Assembly: GCA_021789565.1 (NCBI GenBank)
Contig: JAJYJL010000050.1
Coordinates: forward strand, 1-15,138
Length of the DNA stretch: 15,138 nt
From: Acidobacteriota bacterium
GTDB lineage: Bacteria > Acidobacteriota > Terriglobia > UBA7540
Direction: 5' to 3'
Below the pieces are notes generated by a model. That model did no database searches and was not told where the DNA came from. It saw only the letters and a program-made list of their open reading frames with translations. The position numbers and the translations under genes were made by a program. Shown here piece after piece: positions 5,903 to 13,380 of the stretch (the stretch's first letter is position 1; the number at the start of each line of letters is the position of its first letter).

Positions 5903-7063
5903 CTACGACTTGGGCGCGTAGTAGCCTTCGCGGGCGACCACGCGGTATTTGATCTTTTTGCCCTTCTTATTGGTGATGACCAGAGGATTCCCCTGCGCGT
6001 CCACCAGTTGCACTTCCAGCTTGTGGTACTTGCCGTTCTTGGTGCTGTCGGTGGGAAGGAATCCCAGGCTGTACTGGTGCCGAAGCTGGCCGGCGATCTG
6101 ATTGTAGATGTCCGGCAGGGCGCCCTCAAAGCGGGGGAAATAAGCTTCTCCGCCCGAATACCTGGCGATGGAAGTGAGGGCATTCCGGGCCTGGAGCGTG
6201 TCAATCGAATCGCCGTAACGAATCGAAACCCATTCCAGAATGCTGACCGGGTAAATGGGTGTGTTGGATCCTTTGGCGATCTTCAGCATTTGACCGTAGG
6301 TCAGTTTGCTGAAGGTGTCAAAGCCGGTGACGATGGCCAGGATAGCCTTGCGTCCCCCCACATTCTTCATGCGGTCGATGGTGAACGAGAGGGCGTCATA
6401 CAGGTTGGTTTCGCTGAAGCCGGGCAATCGCAGAGTGTCCAGCGCCGACCGCACCTGGTAGCGATCATGCGTGAAGTCCTGCAGGATGTGCGGCTGCATA
6501 TCGAAATCGACCACGGCCACCCAGTCTTTGGGTTCCATGAAGTTCAGAAACTGGTAGGCATCTTCCAGGGCGAGATAGAGGTAGCCCCACCACTTGTTGC
6601 TGAATTCGATCAGCATGGTCACCGTGATGGGCGCTTCCGCCGTGGAAAAGTTGGTGACGGATTGCGGCACGCCGTCGTCCAGCACTTTGAAATTCTGTTT
6701 GCCCAGCCCTGTGATCGGGTTGCCATTCTTGTCTGTGACCAGCACATCCACGTTCACCAGGTTGGATTCAGTGGAGAGCGTGTAAACCTGGTTGGGGTTG
6801 ATCTTTTCCGGCTTCTTTTCCTGGGGCGCCTGCTGGCCGGGCTGCTGGGGAACTTTCTCGGGCTGCTCGGTAGGCTGGTTTTGCGGCTGCTGCTCCAGCT
6901 CGGGCTTGGCCGACTTCTTGGGCGCGTAAACTGTTTCGCCCGTGTTTGGAGTCGGTCCGGGTTGCTGAGCATGGGCGGCCGGGTTTGAACCCAGAATCCA
7001 CAAGCCGGCAGCCGCACAGACCACCGCGGCCGCGCAAACAACTTTGCTTCTCTGGTTTTTCAT
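5903..7063 (-). CDS. Secreted VWFA-related acidobacterial domain protein with degenerate MIDAS
   Basis: The 386-residue protein has a signal peptide (basic MKNQRSK, hydrophobic 8-25, cleavage near AHA at 32), then a Pro/Gln/Lys-rich linker (about 33-90), then the block VNVDVLVTDKNGNPITGL with FKVLDDGVPQSVTNF, which is the hallmark entry of the VWFA-related acidobacterial domain. The von Willebrand A fold follows. Its metal-site motif, DxSxS in classical VWA domains, reads EFSNK at 153-157, while the later Thr (T219 in SETNLYDAL) and Asp (D249 in VTGFDTF) motifs remain. The C-terminal part has YSLGFLPTD and ends REGYYAPKS. The role is unknown; an extracellular or periplasmic binding or assembly function is inferred. 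The ATG at 7063 has AAGGG 7 bases upstream and starts the signal peptide. A candidate promoter lies at 7088-7116. Confidence 0.92.
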   Translation of the reverse strand: MKNQRSKVVCAAAVVCAAAGLWILGSNPAAHAQQPGPTPNTGETVYAPKKSAKPELEQQPQNQPTEQPEKVPQQPGQQAPQEKKPEKINPNQVYTLSTESNLVNVDVLVTDKNGNPITGLGKQNFKVLDDGVPQSVTNFSTAEAPITVTMLIEFSNKWWGYLYLALEDAYQFLNFMEPKDWVAVVDFDMQPHILQDFTHDRYQVRSALDTLRLPGFSETNLYDALSFTIDRMKNVGGRKAILAIVTGFDTFSKLTYGQMLKIAKGSNTPIYPVSILEWVSIRYGDSIDTLQARNALTSIARYSGGEAYFPRFEGALPDIYNQIAGQLRHQYSLGFLPTDSTKNGKYHKLEVQLVDAQGNPLVITNKKGKKIKYRVVAREGYYAPKS

Positions 7064-7087
7064 AGCAACCCTTTTCCCCCTGCGCCT

Positions 7088-7116
7088 ATCATGCCATCCC
7101 CTCGCACGGCGGTCAA
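7088..7116 (-). promoter_or_regulatory. Candidate sigma-70 promoter for the VWFA gene
   Basis: On the minus strand TTGACC (7116-7111, five of six consensus bases) and CATGAT (7093-7088, four of six) are separated by exactly 17 bp. The predicted start near 7081 gives a leader of about 18 nt that contains the ribosome site. Confidence 0.5.
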
Positions 7117-7235
7117 CAGAAGGGAGAATGGGCCGCGAAGTTTCCGTTAATATTGTGATAGGCGACCGAGGTGGTGGATTGTGCAGTCTGCGGTGTCGCG
7201 CGGCGAAAAATCCAGGGCCGGCGCCCGGACCTGTT

Positions 7236-7264
7236 TTGCTTTCAGGCTGAATAGCGGCTACTAT
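7236..7264 (+). promoter_or_regulatory. Candidate sigma-70 promoter for the DUF433 gene
   Basis: TTGCTT (7236-7241) and TACTAT (7259-7264) are separated by exactly 17 bp. The start would fall near 7271, about 15 nt before the ATG at 7286. It is divergent from the VWFA promoter across about 120 bp. Confidence 0.5.
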
Positions 7265-7285
7265 CGTTCCAGAAACGAGGGCGCC

Positions 7286-7510
7286 ATGAAATCTGGCTGG
7301 AAAGAATACATTGCGAGCGACTATGAAATCCTGCGCGGGAAGCCGCGTCTGAAAGGCACACGCATTCCGGTGAGCCTGGTGCTGGGATACCTTGCCGAGG
7401 GGAAAGTCCCGGATGAAATTATCGGTGAATTTCCGGACCTCACTCACGAGCAGGTCGCCGCTTGTCTTGACTACGCTCGCGATCTTGAGGAGTTTGAGGC
7501 TATTGCCTGA
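7286..7510 (+). CDS. DUF433 family antitoxin-like protein
   Basis: The 74-residue protein has the DUF433 signature GKPRLKGTRIPVSLVLGYLAEG, then PDEIIGEFPDLTHEQVAACLDYA, and ends with an acidic tail (DLEEFEAIA). DUF433 proteins are predicted winged-helix DNA-binding proteins commonly encoded immediately upstream of a DUF5615 PIN-like protein and interpreted as VapBC-like toxin-antitoxin pairs. Here the stop codon overlaps the ATG of a short DUF5615-like start by one base (TGATG), the expected arrangement, but that partner is truncated. The ATG at 7286 has GAGGG just upstream, with a tight spacing of four bases. The open frame extends upstream but without a ribosome site. An intact antitoxin without an intact toxin is the notable point. 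Confidence 0.85.
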   Translation: MKSGWKEYIASDYEILRGKPRLKGTRIPVSLVLGYLAEGKVPDEIIGEFPDLTHEQVAACLDYARDLEEFEAIA

Positions 7511-7620
7511 TGTCTCTGCGCTTCTTCGCAGACCATTGCGTTTCAACCTTGTTGCCAAATTCAAGAGCCTCGTCACCGGGAACGCGGCAAATGTCGATGT
7601 CGCGCCAGAATGTTTTCTGA
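7510..7620 (+). pseudogene. Truncated DUF5615-like (PIN-like) toxin remnant
   Basis: The frame starts with the overlapping ATG at 7510 and reads MSLRFFADHCVST, which matches the usual start of DUF5615 proteins, including the conserved Asp (D8). After about residue 13 it loses any family likeness and stops at 7618-7620, giving 36 residues against roughly 110 to 120 for the family. The remaining catalytic acidic residues are absent in every frame before the next gene at 7646. This looks like a deletion or replacement of the toxin body. The family call rests on 10 to 13 residues plus the gene arrangement. Confidence 0.6.
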
Positions 7621-7645
7621 ATGTGGTAGGCGGAATGACTCACCG

Positions 7646-8344
7646 ATGCGAATTCACATCATCCAGCACGTAGCGTTTGAAGGGCCGGGGGCGATTGAGG
7701 AGTGGGCGCTGGAGCGCGGACACTCGAAAACCCTCACCCGGCAGTCCAACGGCGAAAAGTTGCCTGCTGTGGACACCTTCGATTTCCTGGTTGTCATGGG
7801 CGGGCCGATGAGCGCCAACGACGACTCGAGGTTCGCGTGGCTCGCCGCCGAAAAGCAACTGATCGCGGACGCTGTGCGGGAGCGGAAGGCTGTCCTGGGC
7901 GTATGCCTGGGCGCGCAACTGGTGGCGCAGGCTCTGGGCGCACGGGTTTACCGCAGCCGCGAGAAAGAGATTGGATGGTTTCCGGTGCGGTTAACCCCGG
8001 AAGCGGCTGCAAGCGGTTTGTTCAGGGGACTGCCGGCGGAGATGACGGTCCTGCACTGGCATGGTGAAACGTTTGACCTGCCGCAGGGCGCCGTACGGCT
8101 GGCGGAGAGCCTCGTTTGCCGTAACCAGGCGTTCGACCTTGATGGCAGAGTGCTGGGGTTGCAATTCCACCTGGAAGTGTTGCCGGAAGGGCTCGAGGAC
8201 CTGATTCAGCACTCGGCGGCAGACCTTGTGAGGGGGCCTGCGGTCCAGACGGGCGGGGAGTTGCGCGCCTCCGGGCACCTCGCGGAAGCGCTGCGCCCCA
8301 CGCTTGACACGATTCTCGACCGCCTGGCTGCCGCTGCATCCTGA
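7646..8344 (+). CDS. Class I glutamine amidotransferase (GATase1-like)
   Basis: The 232-residue protein belongs to the stand-alone class I glutamine amidotransferases of the GMP-synthase-like type. These release ammonia from glutamine or act as related hydrolases; the acceptor is unknown. The fold starts MRIHIIQHVAFEGPGAIEEW, with FLVVMGGPMS at 48-57. The nucleophile elbow GVCLGAQLVAQALG holds C87, and LGLQFHLEV holds H175 and E177, so the Cys-His-Glu triad is complete. The segment VLHWHGETFDLP is typical of this subfamily. The start at 7646 is supported by a weak AGGCGGA about 11 bases upstream and by the family N-terminus. It begins 25 bp after the truncated toxin, so it may share that promoter. 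No partner synthetase is adjacent. Confidence 0.9.
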   Translation: MRIHIIQHVAFEGPGAIEEWALERGHSKTLTRQSNGEKLPAVDTFDFLVVMGGPMSANDDSRFAWLAAEKQLIADAVRERKAVLGVCLGAQLVAQALGARVYRSREKEIGWFPVRLTPEAAASGLFRGLPAEMTVLHWHGETFDLPQGAVRLAESLVCRNQAFDLDGRVLGLQFHLEVLPEGLEDLIQHSAADLVRGPAVQTGGELRASGHLAEALRPTLDTILDRLAAAAS

Positions 8345-8489
8345 GAAAGATTGTGACGGCCATCCTTGCAATCGGCAGTGGTTTCCTCTTAAAGTTGTGC
8401 TTTGCGCGAGCCAGTCCGGGCCCGGCCTCCAAACTCTGCGGCAGGCAGGAACTGTGCTCAATCCGTGCAATTGAAAGGACAGGCAGCCC

Positions 8490-9014
8490 ATGACGGCAGA
8501 ATGGAGCGGCCCGCTGAATATCCGGCCGGCCCGCATCGACGACGCAAAGGAGATTGCCAGAATCTATAACCAGGGCGTGCAGGACCGTGCCGCAACCTTC
8601 GAAAACGCTTACGTCACTCCCGAGGAGCGTTACTTGTGGCTGGCCGCGCGTCCGGACCGCTACCCGGTGCTGGTGGCGGAAGTGAAACATACGCTGATGG
8701 GCTGGGCGGCGCTCAACCCTTACAGCCCGAGAAGGTGTTTCGACGGCGTGGCGGAACTATCCATCTTTATCGAGCGCAGCCTGCGCGGGCATGGTGTGGC
8801 GCAGGAACTCCTCAAGGCCATGCAGGATGCGGCGCGCGAAAAGGGCTTCTACAAGCTGGTGGGGCGCATTATTGCTGACAACGGTCCGGCGCGCAAACTG
8901 TGTGAACTGGCGGGCTGGAGGGAAGTGGGCGTGTTTCAGAAGCACGGCCGGCTGGGAAGCGAGTGGCACGACCTGGTGCTGGTGGAATACCTGATTTCTG
9001 AGAACCTGAAGTAA
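8490..9014 (+). CDS. GNAT N-acetyltransferase, phosphinothricin/ArsN1-like
   Basis: The 174-residue acetyl-CoA-dependent N-acetyltransferase has the features of the phosphinothricin acetyltransferase-like group: LNIRPARIDDAKEIARIYNQG, then DRAATFE, VLVAEV, GWAALNPYSPRRCFDGVAELSIF, the acetyl-CoA loop RGHGVAQELL (99-108) and a C-terminal GWREVGVFQKHGRLG with W..LVLVE. The wording YNQG..DRAATFE closely resembles proteins annotated as arsinothricin N-acetyltransferase ArsN1 and relatives. The real substrate cannot be decided from sequence, and no ars genes are nearby. The ATG at 8490 has AAAGGA upstream at a usable distance. The TPR gene follows after two bases, so the two are very probably co-transcribed. 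Confidence 0.9.
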   Translation: MTAEWSGPLNIRPARIDDAKEIARIYNQGVQDRAATFENAYVTPEERYLWLAARPDRYPVLVAEVKHTLMGWAALNPYSPRRCFDGVAELSIFIERSLRGHGVAQELLKAMQDAAREKGFYKLVGRIIADNGPARKLCELAGWREVGVFQKHGRLGSEWHDLVLVEYLISENLK

Positions 9015-9016
9015 TC

Positions 9017-9373
9017 GTGCGGGGCCTTGCCGTGGACGAAAATCAAGCTGACAAATCGCTGCTGGAATCCTTTGAGGAGATGGCCGCCCAGGCGCCCGAT
9101 AACGTGATGGTCCGCTACAGCCTGGGGCGGGAATATCTGAAGGCGAAGCGTTATGCCGATGCGGAGCGCGAGCTTCGCGAGGCCCTGCGGCTGAAGCCCG
9201 ATTATTCGGCAGCCTACCGCGAACTGGGGAAATCGCTGGTGGGCCTGGACCGCCCGGATGAGGCGCGAGAAATTTATACGAAGGGCGGCCAGGTGGCCTG
9301 CGAAAAGGGCGATCTGCAAACCCAGCGCGAGATTGAAGTGTTCCTGAAGCGGCTGGAAAAAGCAGGGACCTGA
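9017..9373 (+). CDS. Small TPR-repeat protein
   Basis: The protein of about 113 to 118 residues consists almost entirely of tetratricopeptide helices: NVMVRYSLGREYLKAKRYADAERELREALRLKPD is one full repeat with the canonical pattern, followed by YSAAYRELGKSLVGLDRPDEAREIY, a second. A final helix, LQTQREIEVFLKRLEKAG, caps it. There is no signal peptide, so it is predicted to be a cytoplasmic protein-binding scaffold. The start is either GTG 9017, two bases after the acetyltransferase stop, or GTG 9032, which has GGGG about 7 bases upstream and gives the more natural start MDENQADKSLL. I slightly prefer 9032 biologically but list the longer frame. The partner protein is unknown. Confidence 0.85.
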   Translation: MRGLAVDENQADKSLLESFEEMAAQAPDNVMVRYSLGREYLKAKRYADAERELREALRLKPDYSAAYRELGKSLVGLDRPDEAREIYTKGGQVACEKGDLQTQREIEVFLKRLEKAGT

Positions 9374-9396
9374 GCCCGCCCGCCTGAATGGCCGCA

Positions 9397-9422
9397 AAAG
9401 CCCGCCGCGCGAAGGGGGCTTT
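9397..9422. terminator. Bidirectional terminator-like hairpin between convergent genes
   Basis: AAAGCCC (9397-9403) pairs perfectly with GGGCTTT (9416-9422), and CC/GG inside extends the stem past one bulged base. Read leftward it is followed by TTTTG, read rightward by TTTCC. It sits between the TPR stop (9373) and the LOG-family stop (9427), serving both. Confidence 0.55.
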
Positions 9423-9426
9423 CCGG

Positions 9427-10293
9427 CTAATAGAAGGGGTGGCGTATCGGTTGTTTCAGCCGAAGCTGGCGCGTCAGCGCGGACTTGAGAGTTTCAAACG
9501 CTTCGCGCGGGCTGTCCACAAAGCGGATCAGCTTTGATTCTTCGGCGCTCACTGTCCCCGCCTCCCTGAGCCAGTCAAAATTGACGGCCTTCTTCCAGAA
9601 CTTCGACCCGTAAAGAAGAATGGTGTTGCGATGGCCCATCTTGTGGGTCTGGATGAGGGTCAGAAACTCCCACATTTCGTCCATGGTTCCAAAGCCGCCT
9701 GGAAAGACAACCACTGCGCGTGAAGGCTGGGCAAACCACAGTTTGCGCATAAAAAAGTAGCGGAACAGAAAGGAAAGTTCCGGGGTGATAAAGGGATTGG
9801 CGTTTTGCTCCGAGGGCAGGCGGATATTGAAGCCGATCGAGACACCGCCGGCCTCATGGGCGCCCCTGTTGGCGGCTTCCATAATGCCCGGTCCGCCACC
9901 CGAGCAGACGACCAGAAAATGCTTGCCGTTCTTGAGCCCGAGCGACCAGGTGGTAATCAGGTGGGCCAGTTCGCGGGCCTGCTCGTAGTACTTTGACATC
10001 TTCAGCGCCATGCGCGCGGCGCGCAATTCCTCTTTTGTGGGCGGCGGACCGCCACAGCGGGCGCGGGCCAGCACCTCACGGAGTCTTTCCCGCGCCTTAT
10101 CATGGGGCAGCACCCGCGCCGACCCGAAAAAGACCACGGTGTTCTGCACGCCGGCACGGCGCAGGCGCACCTGGGGCTCCAGGTATTCCGCGGCGATGCG
10201 CAACGTGCGGGCATCGGCGCTGTCCATGAATCGTTCGTTACGGTACGCGAGTTTGGGCAGCCGTGTGGAGTTTTTCGATTTGAACTTGCTCAT
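9427..10293 (-). CDS. LOG-family protein (TIGR00730-like Rossmann-fold nucleotide hydrolase)
   Basis: This 288-residue protein is a member of the LOG / 'lysine decarboxylase-like' family. These enzymes cleave nucleoside 5'-monophosphates to base plus ribose 5-phosphate; plant and some bacterial members release cytokinins. The phosphate-binding motif SGGGPGIMEAANRGA (131-145) and the family hallmark PGGFGTMDEMWE (198-209) are both intact, and R183-K184 follow a helix as in the family. It is longer than typical 180- to 220-residue members: about 50 N-terminal residues precede the first strand (NTVVFFGSAR), and an extra helical segment at about 75-115 (CGGPPPTKEEL...) lies between strand 1 and the phosphate loop. 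The start at 10293 has GAGAGG 6 bases upstream. The physiological substrate is uncertain; the old lysine decarboxylase label should not be used. Confidence 0.92.
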   Translation of the reverse strand: MSKFKSKNSTRLPKLAYRNERFMDSADARTLRIAAEYLEPQVRLRRAGVQNTVVFFGSARVLPHDKARERLREVLARARCGGPPPTKEELRAARMALKMSKYYEQARELAHLITTWSLGLKNGKHFLVVCSGGGPGIMEAANRGAHEAGGVSIGFNIRLPSEQNANPFITPELSFLFRYFFMRKLWFAQPSRAVVVFPGGFGTMDEMWEFLTLIQTHKMGHRNTILLYGSKFWKKAVNFDWLREAGTVSAEESKLIRFVDSPREAFETLKSALTRQLRLKQPIRHPFY

Positions 10294-10334
10294 AGTTGCC
10301 TCTCGATCTGGTGTGCGCGAGCACCGAATTCATC

Positions 10335-10343
10335 AGCATAACA
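10335..10343 (-). promoter_or_regulatory. Possible extended -10 promoter for the LOG-family gene
   Basis: On the minus strand 10343-10335 reads TGTTATGCT, an extended -10 (TG, one base, then TATGCT). No convincing -35 box is present. The start would lie about 35 nt before the ATG at 10293. The rest of the 232-bp divergent gap up to 10525 shows nothing I can support except the ribosome site of the next gene. Confidence 0.25.
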
Positions 10344-10525
10344 AACTCAGGAACTCCCCGCACATGGGGTGATGGCGGTCACAGCATCTCCCGGCAAGAT
10401 GGCTTTTGATTTGGGTATGTGCCGATGAAGCTCCGGGAGCGTCTGCTTTGCAGGCGAAATCCATCGGGCGCAGCTTCGGGCACAGCGTGGAGAAATCAAA
10501 TTGAAGCATCCAAGGAGGCTGGGCC

Positions 10526-11884
10526 ATGTCTGTCTATAATCGTCGCGAGTTTATGCGCCGGGGCGCCGCAGGCGCCGCCGGGTTGGGACTGATCCTGAAT
10601 GGCGAACCCCTGGCCGTTGAAGCGGCATCCCCCCTGCCAAAACCGGCTGCGCCTAGTGACCGGGTGAATGTTGGGTTTATCGGTTTCGGCATTCGCGGCA
10701 ACATCCTGTTTGAATCGGCCAGAAAGACCGGGCAGGCCAACCTGGTGGAGGTCTGCGACTGCTACAAGGGCCACCTGGAACGCGCCAAAGAGCGCACGGA
10801 CGGCAAAATCGACGTTAACTATGCCCAGTACAAGAAGCTGCTGGACCGCAAGGACATCGACGCTGTGGTGATTGCCACGCCCGACCACTGGCACGCTCCC
10901 CTGTTTTTGGATGCGATTGCCGCCGGCAAAGACGTCTATATCGAAAAGCCCATGACCCACCGCATTGCCGACGGGCAGAAGATGATTGACGCGGCGCGGA
11001 ACGCGAATCGCATTGTGCAGGTGGGCAGCCAGTGGATCTCCTCCAGCCAGAACCGCGTTGCCAAAGATATGGTCTCCGCCGGCAAGCTGGGGAAAGTGAC
11101 CAAGGTGATGGCAGCCTACAATCGCAACAGTTCAACCGGCGCCTGGAACTATCCCATTCCCCCCGACCTCGAAAACGGCGTGAACTTCAACTGGGAAGAG
11201 TGGCTGGGAGGGGCGCCGCAAAGGCCCTTCTCAGCGGAACGCGTTTTCCAATACCGCAAGTACTGGGATTATTCAGGCGGAATCACCACCGACCTGTTTG
11301 TCCACCTCATCACTTCCATCCACTACATCCTGGGCGCCAATATGCCTGGCAGCGTTGTGGCCACGGGCGGCATCCTCGTCCGCCATGACGGCCGCCAGGT
11401 GCCTGACACGCTCGACGCCCTGTTCGAATACCCCGAGGGGTTCCACGTCAACATGGCTTCAACTTTCAACTCCGAAGGCATCAACGGAAACGGCATCCAG
11501 TTCCTGGGCACGGATGGCACTCTGGTGTTGCCGCTGGGCGGATCGTCCATGACCTACGGCGTTGATTCGCATCGCGAGGGCTACAGCTATTCCATCGATG
11601 GCTGGCCCGTGGCCTTGCAGAAGAAATTTATGGATGTGGGAAACCGCCGCGAAGAAGCCGCGCGGACGGCTCCGCCAGCGAAAGAGATTCAGGCCAAGGA
11701 TTCTGCCGACCCCACCACGCTGCACATGGCCGAGTTCTTTGAATGCGTGCGCTCGCGGAAGCAGTGCGGAGAAAACGCCGAGGTGGGCCACCGGGCAGCC
11801 TCCGCCGGGCACATGGTGAACCTCTCCTACGTTACCGGGGAAAAGGTCACCTGGGACATCACATCGGGCAGGGCAGTGGCGTAA
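10526..11884 (+). CDS. Tat-exported Gfo/Idh/MocA family oxidoreductase
   Basis: The 452-residue protein begins with a twin-arginine signal, NRREFMRRGAAGAAGLGLIL (5-24), so it is exported folded with its cofactor. The NAD(P)-binding Rossmann domain starts at about 46 (DRVNVGFIGFGIRGN), with the glycine motif GFGIRG at 53-58. ATPDHWHAP (118-126) and the family signature EKPMTH (140-145) follow. The C-terminal domain shows DYSGGITTDLFVHLITSIHYIL and ends in a conserved helix (GHRAASAGHMVNLSY). Such Tat-targeted dehydrogenases are numerous in acidobacteria and planctomycetes, where they are thought to act on sugars or sugar derivatives. The substrate here is unknown and no sugar cluster surrounds it. 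The start is clear: AAGGAGG lies 8 bases before the ATG. Confidence 0.95.
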   Translation: MSVYNRREFMRRGAAGAAGLGLILNGEPLAVEAASPLPKPAAPSDRVNVGFIGFGIRGNILFESARKTGQANLVEVCDCYKGHLERAKERTDGKIDVNYAQYKKLLDRKDIDAVVIATPDHWHAPLFLDAIAAGKDVYIEKPMTHRIADGQKMIDAARNANRIVQVGSQWISSSQNRVAKDMVSAGKLGKVTKVMAAYNRNSSTGAWNYPIPPDLENGVNFNWEEWLGGAPQRPFSAERVFQYRKYWDYSGGITTDLFVHLITSIHYILGANMPGSVVATGGILVRHDGRQVPDTLDALFEYPEGFHVNMASTFNSEGINGNGIQFLGTDGTLVLPLGGSSMTYGVDSHREGYSYSIDGWPVALQKKFMDVGNRREEAARTAPPAKEIQAKDSADPTTLHMAEFFECVRSRKQCGENAEVGHRAASAGHMVNLSYVTGEKVTWDITSGRAVA

Positions 11885-11907
11885 GGTTCGCCTGGCAAGG
11901 AAGTGGA

Positions 11908-13296
11908 TCAGATCGGCGGCGCTTGCCATCCGCCCAGAGCTTCCTCAAGGACTCGGGCGATGGCCAGCGCCACGTGTTCGTGCCAGGGGCGGGCGGCAAT
12001 CTGAACTCCAATGGGAAGTCCCCCGGTGGTATTCATTGCGCGCACCACGGCCGTCGGCCAGCCGGTCAGGTTGTGAGTCATCGTGTAGCTGAAAGACGGC
12101 AGCTTCCTGTAGGTTGAGCCGTGGACCATGCCGGCAAAGCTGCACACCGGGCTGAGAATGGCGTCGTAGTATTCCATAAACCCGAGCATCGTGCTGCGGA
12201 AAGTGTCCCACCTGGCCACCAGCGCTCCGTAATCGGCCATTGAAATTCCATGCTGCTGCTGGATGTCGAGCGCCTGCTGCAGCAGCGGATGGATCTCACG
12301 GGTCCCTGCCAGCTCAATCAGCGCCTTCAAGCCAGCGCCACCATCGGCGCAGAACAGCCCTTGATAAATCTCAAACGTCTCGCCGATGCCGGGCGGGAGC
12401 GCTTCTTCCACCTTTGCTCCGGCTTCCGACAGAACCGCCGCGGCCTTACCAACGGCTTCAGCGATTTCGGGCTGCGGCGTGGCAAGCCCGTTGTCCGTGT
12501 GGAAAGCCACGCGAAGCTTCTCCACATCCACCGCCGCCATTTCACCGAGCGGTGCAGGAACGATAGCTGGATCAAGCCCGTCAACGCCAGCGACTATTTT
12601 GAGCGCAAGCTCTAGGTCTTCCACGCTCCGGGCCAGCGGGCCGATCTGCCACAGCGCATCCAGCATGCCGCCGGGGCCGGGAAAATGGCCTGTGCGCGGA
12701 ACGCGGCCGGAAGTCGGCTTGATGCCCGCCAGCCCGCAGCAATTGGCCGGAAAGCGGACACTGCCGCCGGCATCGCTGCCAAAGCCCAGCGGCGACCCTC
12801 CGGCGGAAATCAGGGCGCTTTCGCCGCCGCTCGATCCGCCGGCCGATAGCGACAAATCGTAGGGGTTGTTCGTGCGCCCGTAAATCAGGTTGTCGCTTTC
12901 CCATGCCCAGCCGAATTCCGGACAATTGGTTTTTCCCAGCACGATGGCGCCGGCCGCCCGCAGGCGTTTGACGATCACAGCGTCCTGCTGCGGAATGAAG
13001 TTGCGCCGCCCCAGCGTTCCGCCCGGGCTGATGATTCCGGCCGTTTCAATGGCGTCTTTAAAAGTTACCGGCACGCCGTGCAGCGGTCCTTTAAGCTCAC
13101 CGCTTGCGAGCGCGGCATCCGCCGCACGGGCTTCCGCCATCACGCGTTTGGCGGGCAGTTGCACGATGGCGTTGAGCTTCGGGTTCACGGCCTCGATACG
13201 TTCCAGATGGGCCTGAACGAGTTCGGCGGACGAGACTTTCTTTTCGCGGATGGCGCGCGCCATGCCGCAGGCAGAGAAACAAAGAAGTTCATTCAT
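11908..13296 (-). CDS. Amidase (amidase signature family)
   Basis: The 462-residue serine hydrolase belongs to the amidase signature family, with the full Ser-cisSer-Lys triad: K80 in GVPVTFKDAIETAG, cis-Ser S155 in SAGGSSGGESA and nucleophile S179 in GFGSDAGGSVRFPA. The spacings of 75 and 24 residues match the family, for example GatA. Further conserved parts are LKGPLHGVPV, GKTNCPEFGW, NNPYDLSLSAGGSSGG, GLAGIKPTSGRVPR and the C-terminal NLTGWPTAVV with GLPIGVQIAARPWHEHVALAIA. It lacks a signal peptide and is predicted cytoplasmic. It is not called GatA, because gatB and gatC are absent and the segment after the signature resembles general amidases. The ATG at 13296 has only a weak CGGA upstream. 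It converges on the oxidoreductase with a 23-bp gap. The natural substrate is unknown. Confidence 0.94.
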   Translation of the reverse strand: MNELLCFSACGMARAIREKKVSSAELVQAHLERIEAVNPKLNAIVQLPAKRVMAEARAADAALASGELKGPLHGVPVTFKDAIETAGIISPGGTLGRRNFIPQQDAVIVKRLRAAGAIVLGKTNCPEFGWAWESDNLIYGRTNNPYDLSLSAGGSSGGESALISAGGSPLGFGSDAGGSVRFPANCCGLAGIKPTSGRVPRTGHFPGPGGMLDALWQIGPLARSVEDLELALKIVAGVDGLDPAIVPAPLGEMAAVDVEKLRVAFHTDNGLATPQPEIAEAVGKAAAVLSEAGAKVEEALPPGIGETFEIYQGLFCADGGAGLKALIELAGTREIHPLLQQALDIQQQHGISMADYGALVARWDTFRSTMLGFMEYYDAILSPVCSFAGMVHGSTYRKLPSFSYTMTHNLTGWPTAVVRAMNTTGGLPIGVQIAARPWHEHVALAIARVLEEALGGWQAPPI

Positions 13297-13380
13297 GTTT
13301 GAAATCCGGAAGTGGATGGCGTAATGGAATCTGCGGAGAGATGCAAAGTGGCCCTGGAAGAAATCGAAATTGGTTACATC

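Noticed and set aside
6008..6988. Plus-strand frame opposite the VWFA gene
   Set aside because: Antisense of the VWFA gene. Its leucine/glycine-rich end is only the complement of the Pro/Gln-rich linker.
7618..7620. TGA ending the truncated DUF5615-like frame as a selenocysteine codon, given selA in the window
   Set aside because: The sequence after the TGA does not continue the family and no SECIS-like hairpin was evident. Truncation is the simpler reading.
11908..13296. Calling the amidase GatA
   Set aside because: The Ser-cisSer-Lys triad is shared by all amidase-signature enzymes. gatB and gatC are not adjacent and the C-terminal half looks like a general amidase.
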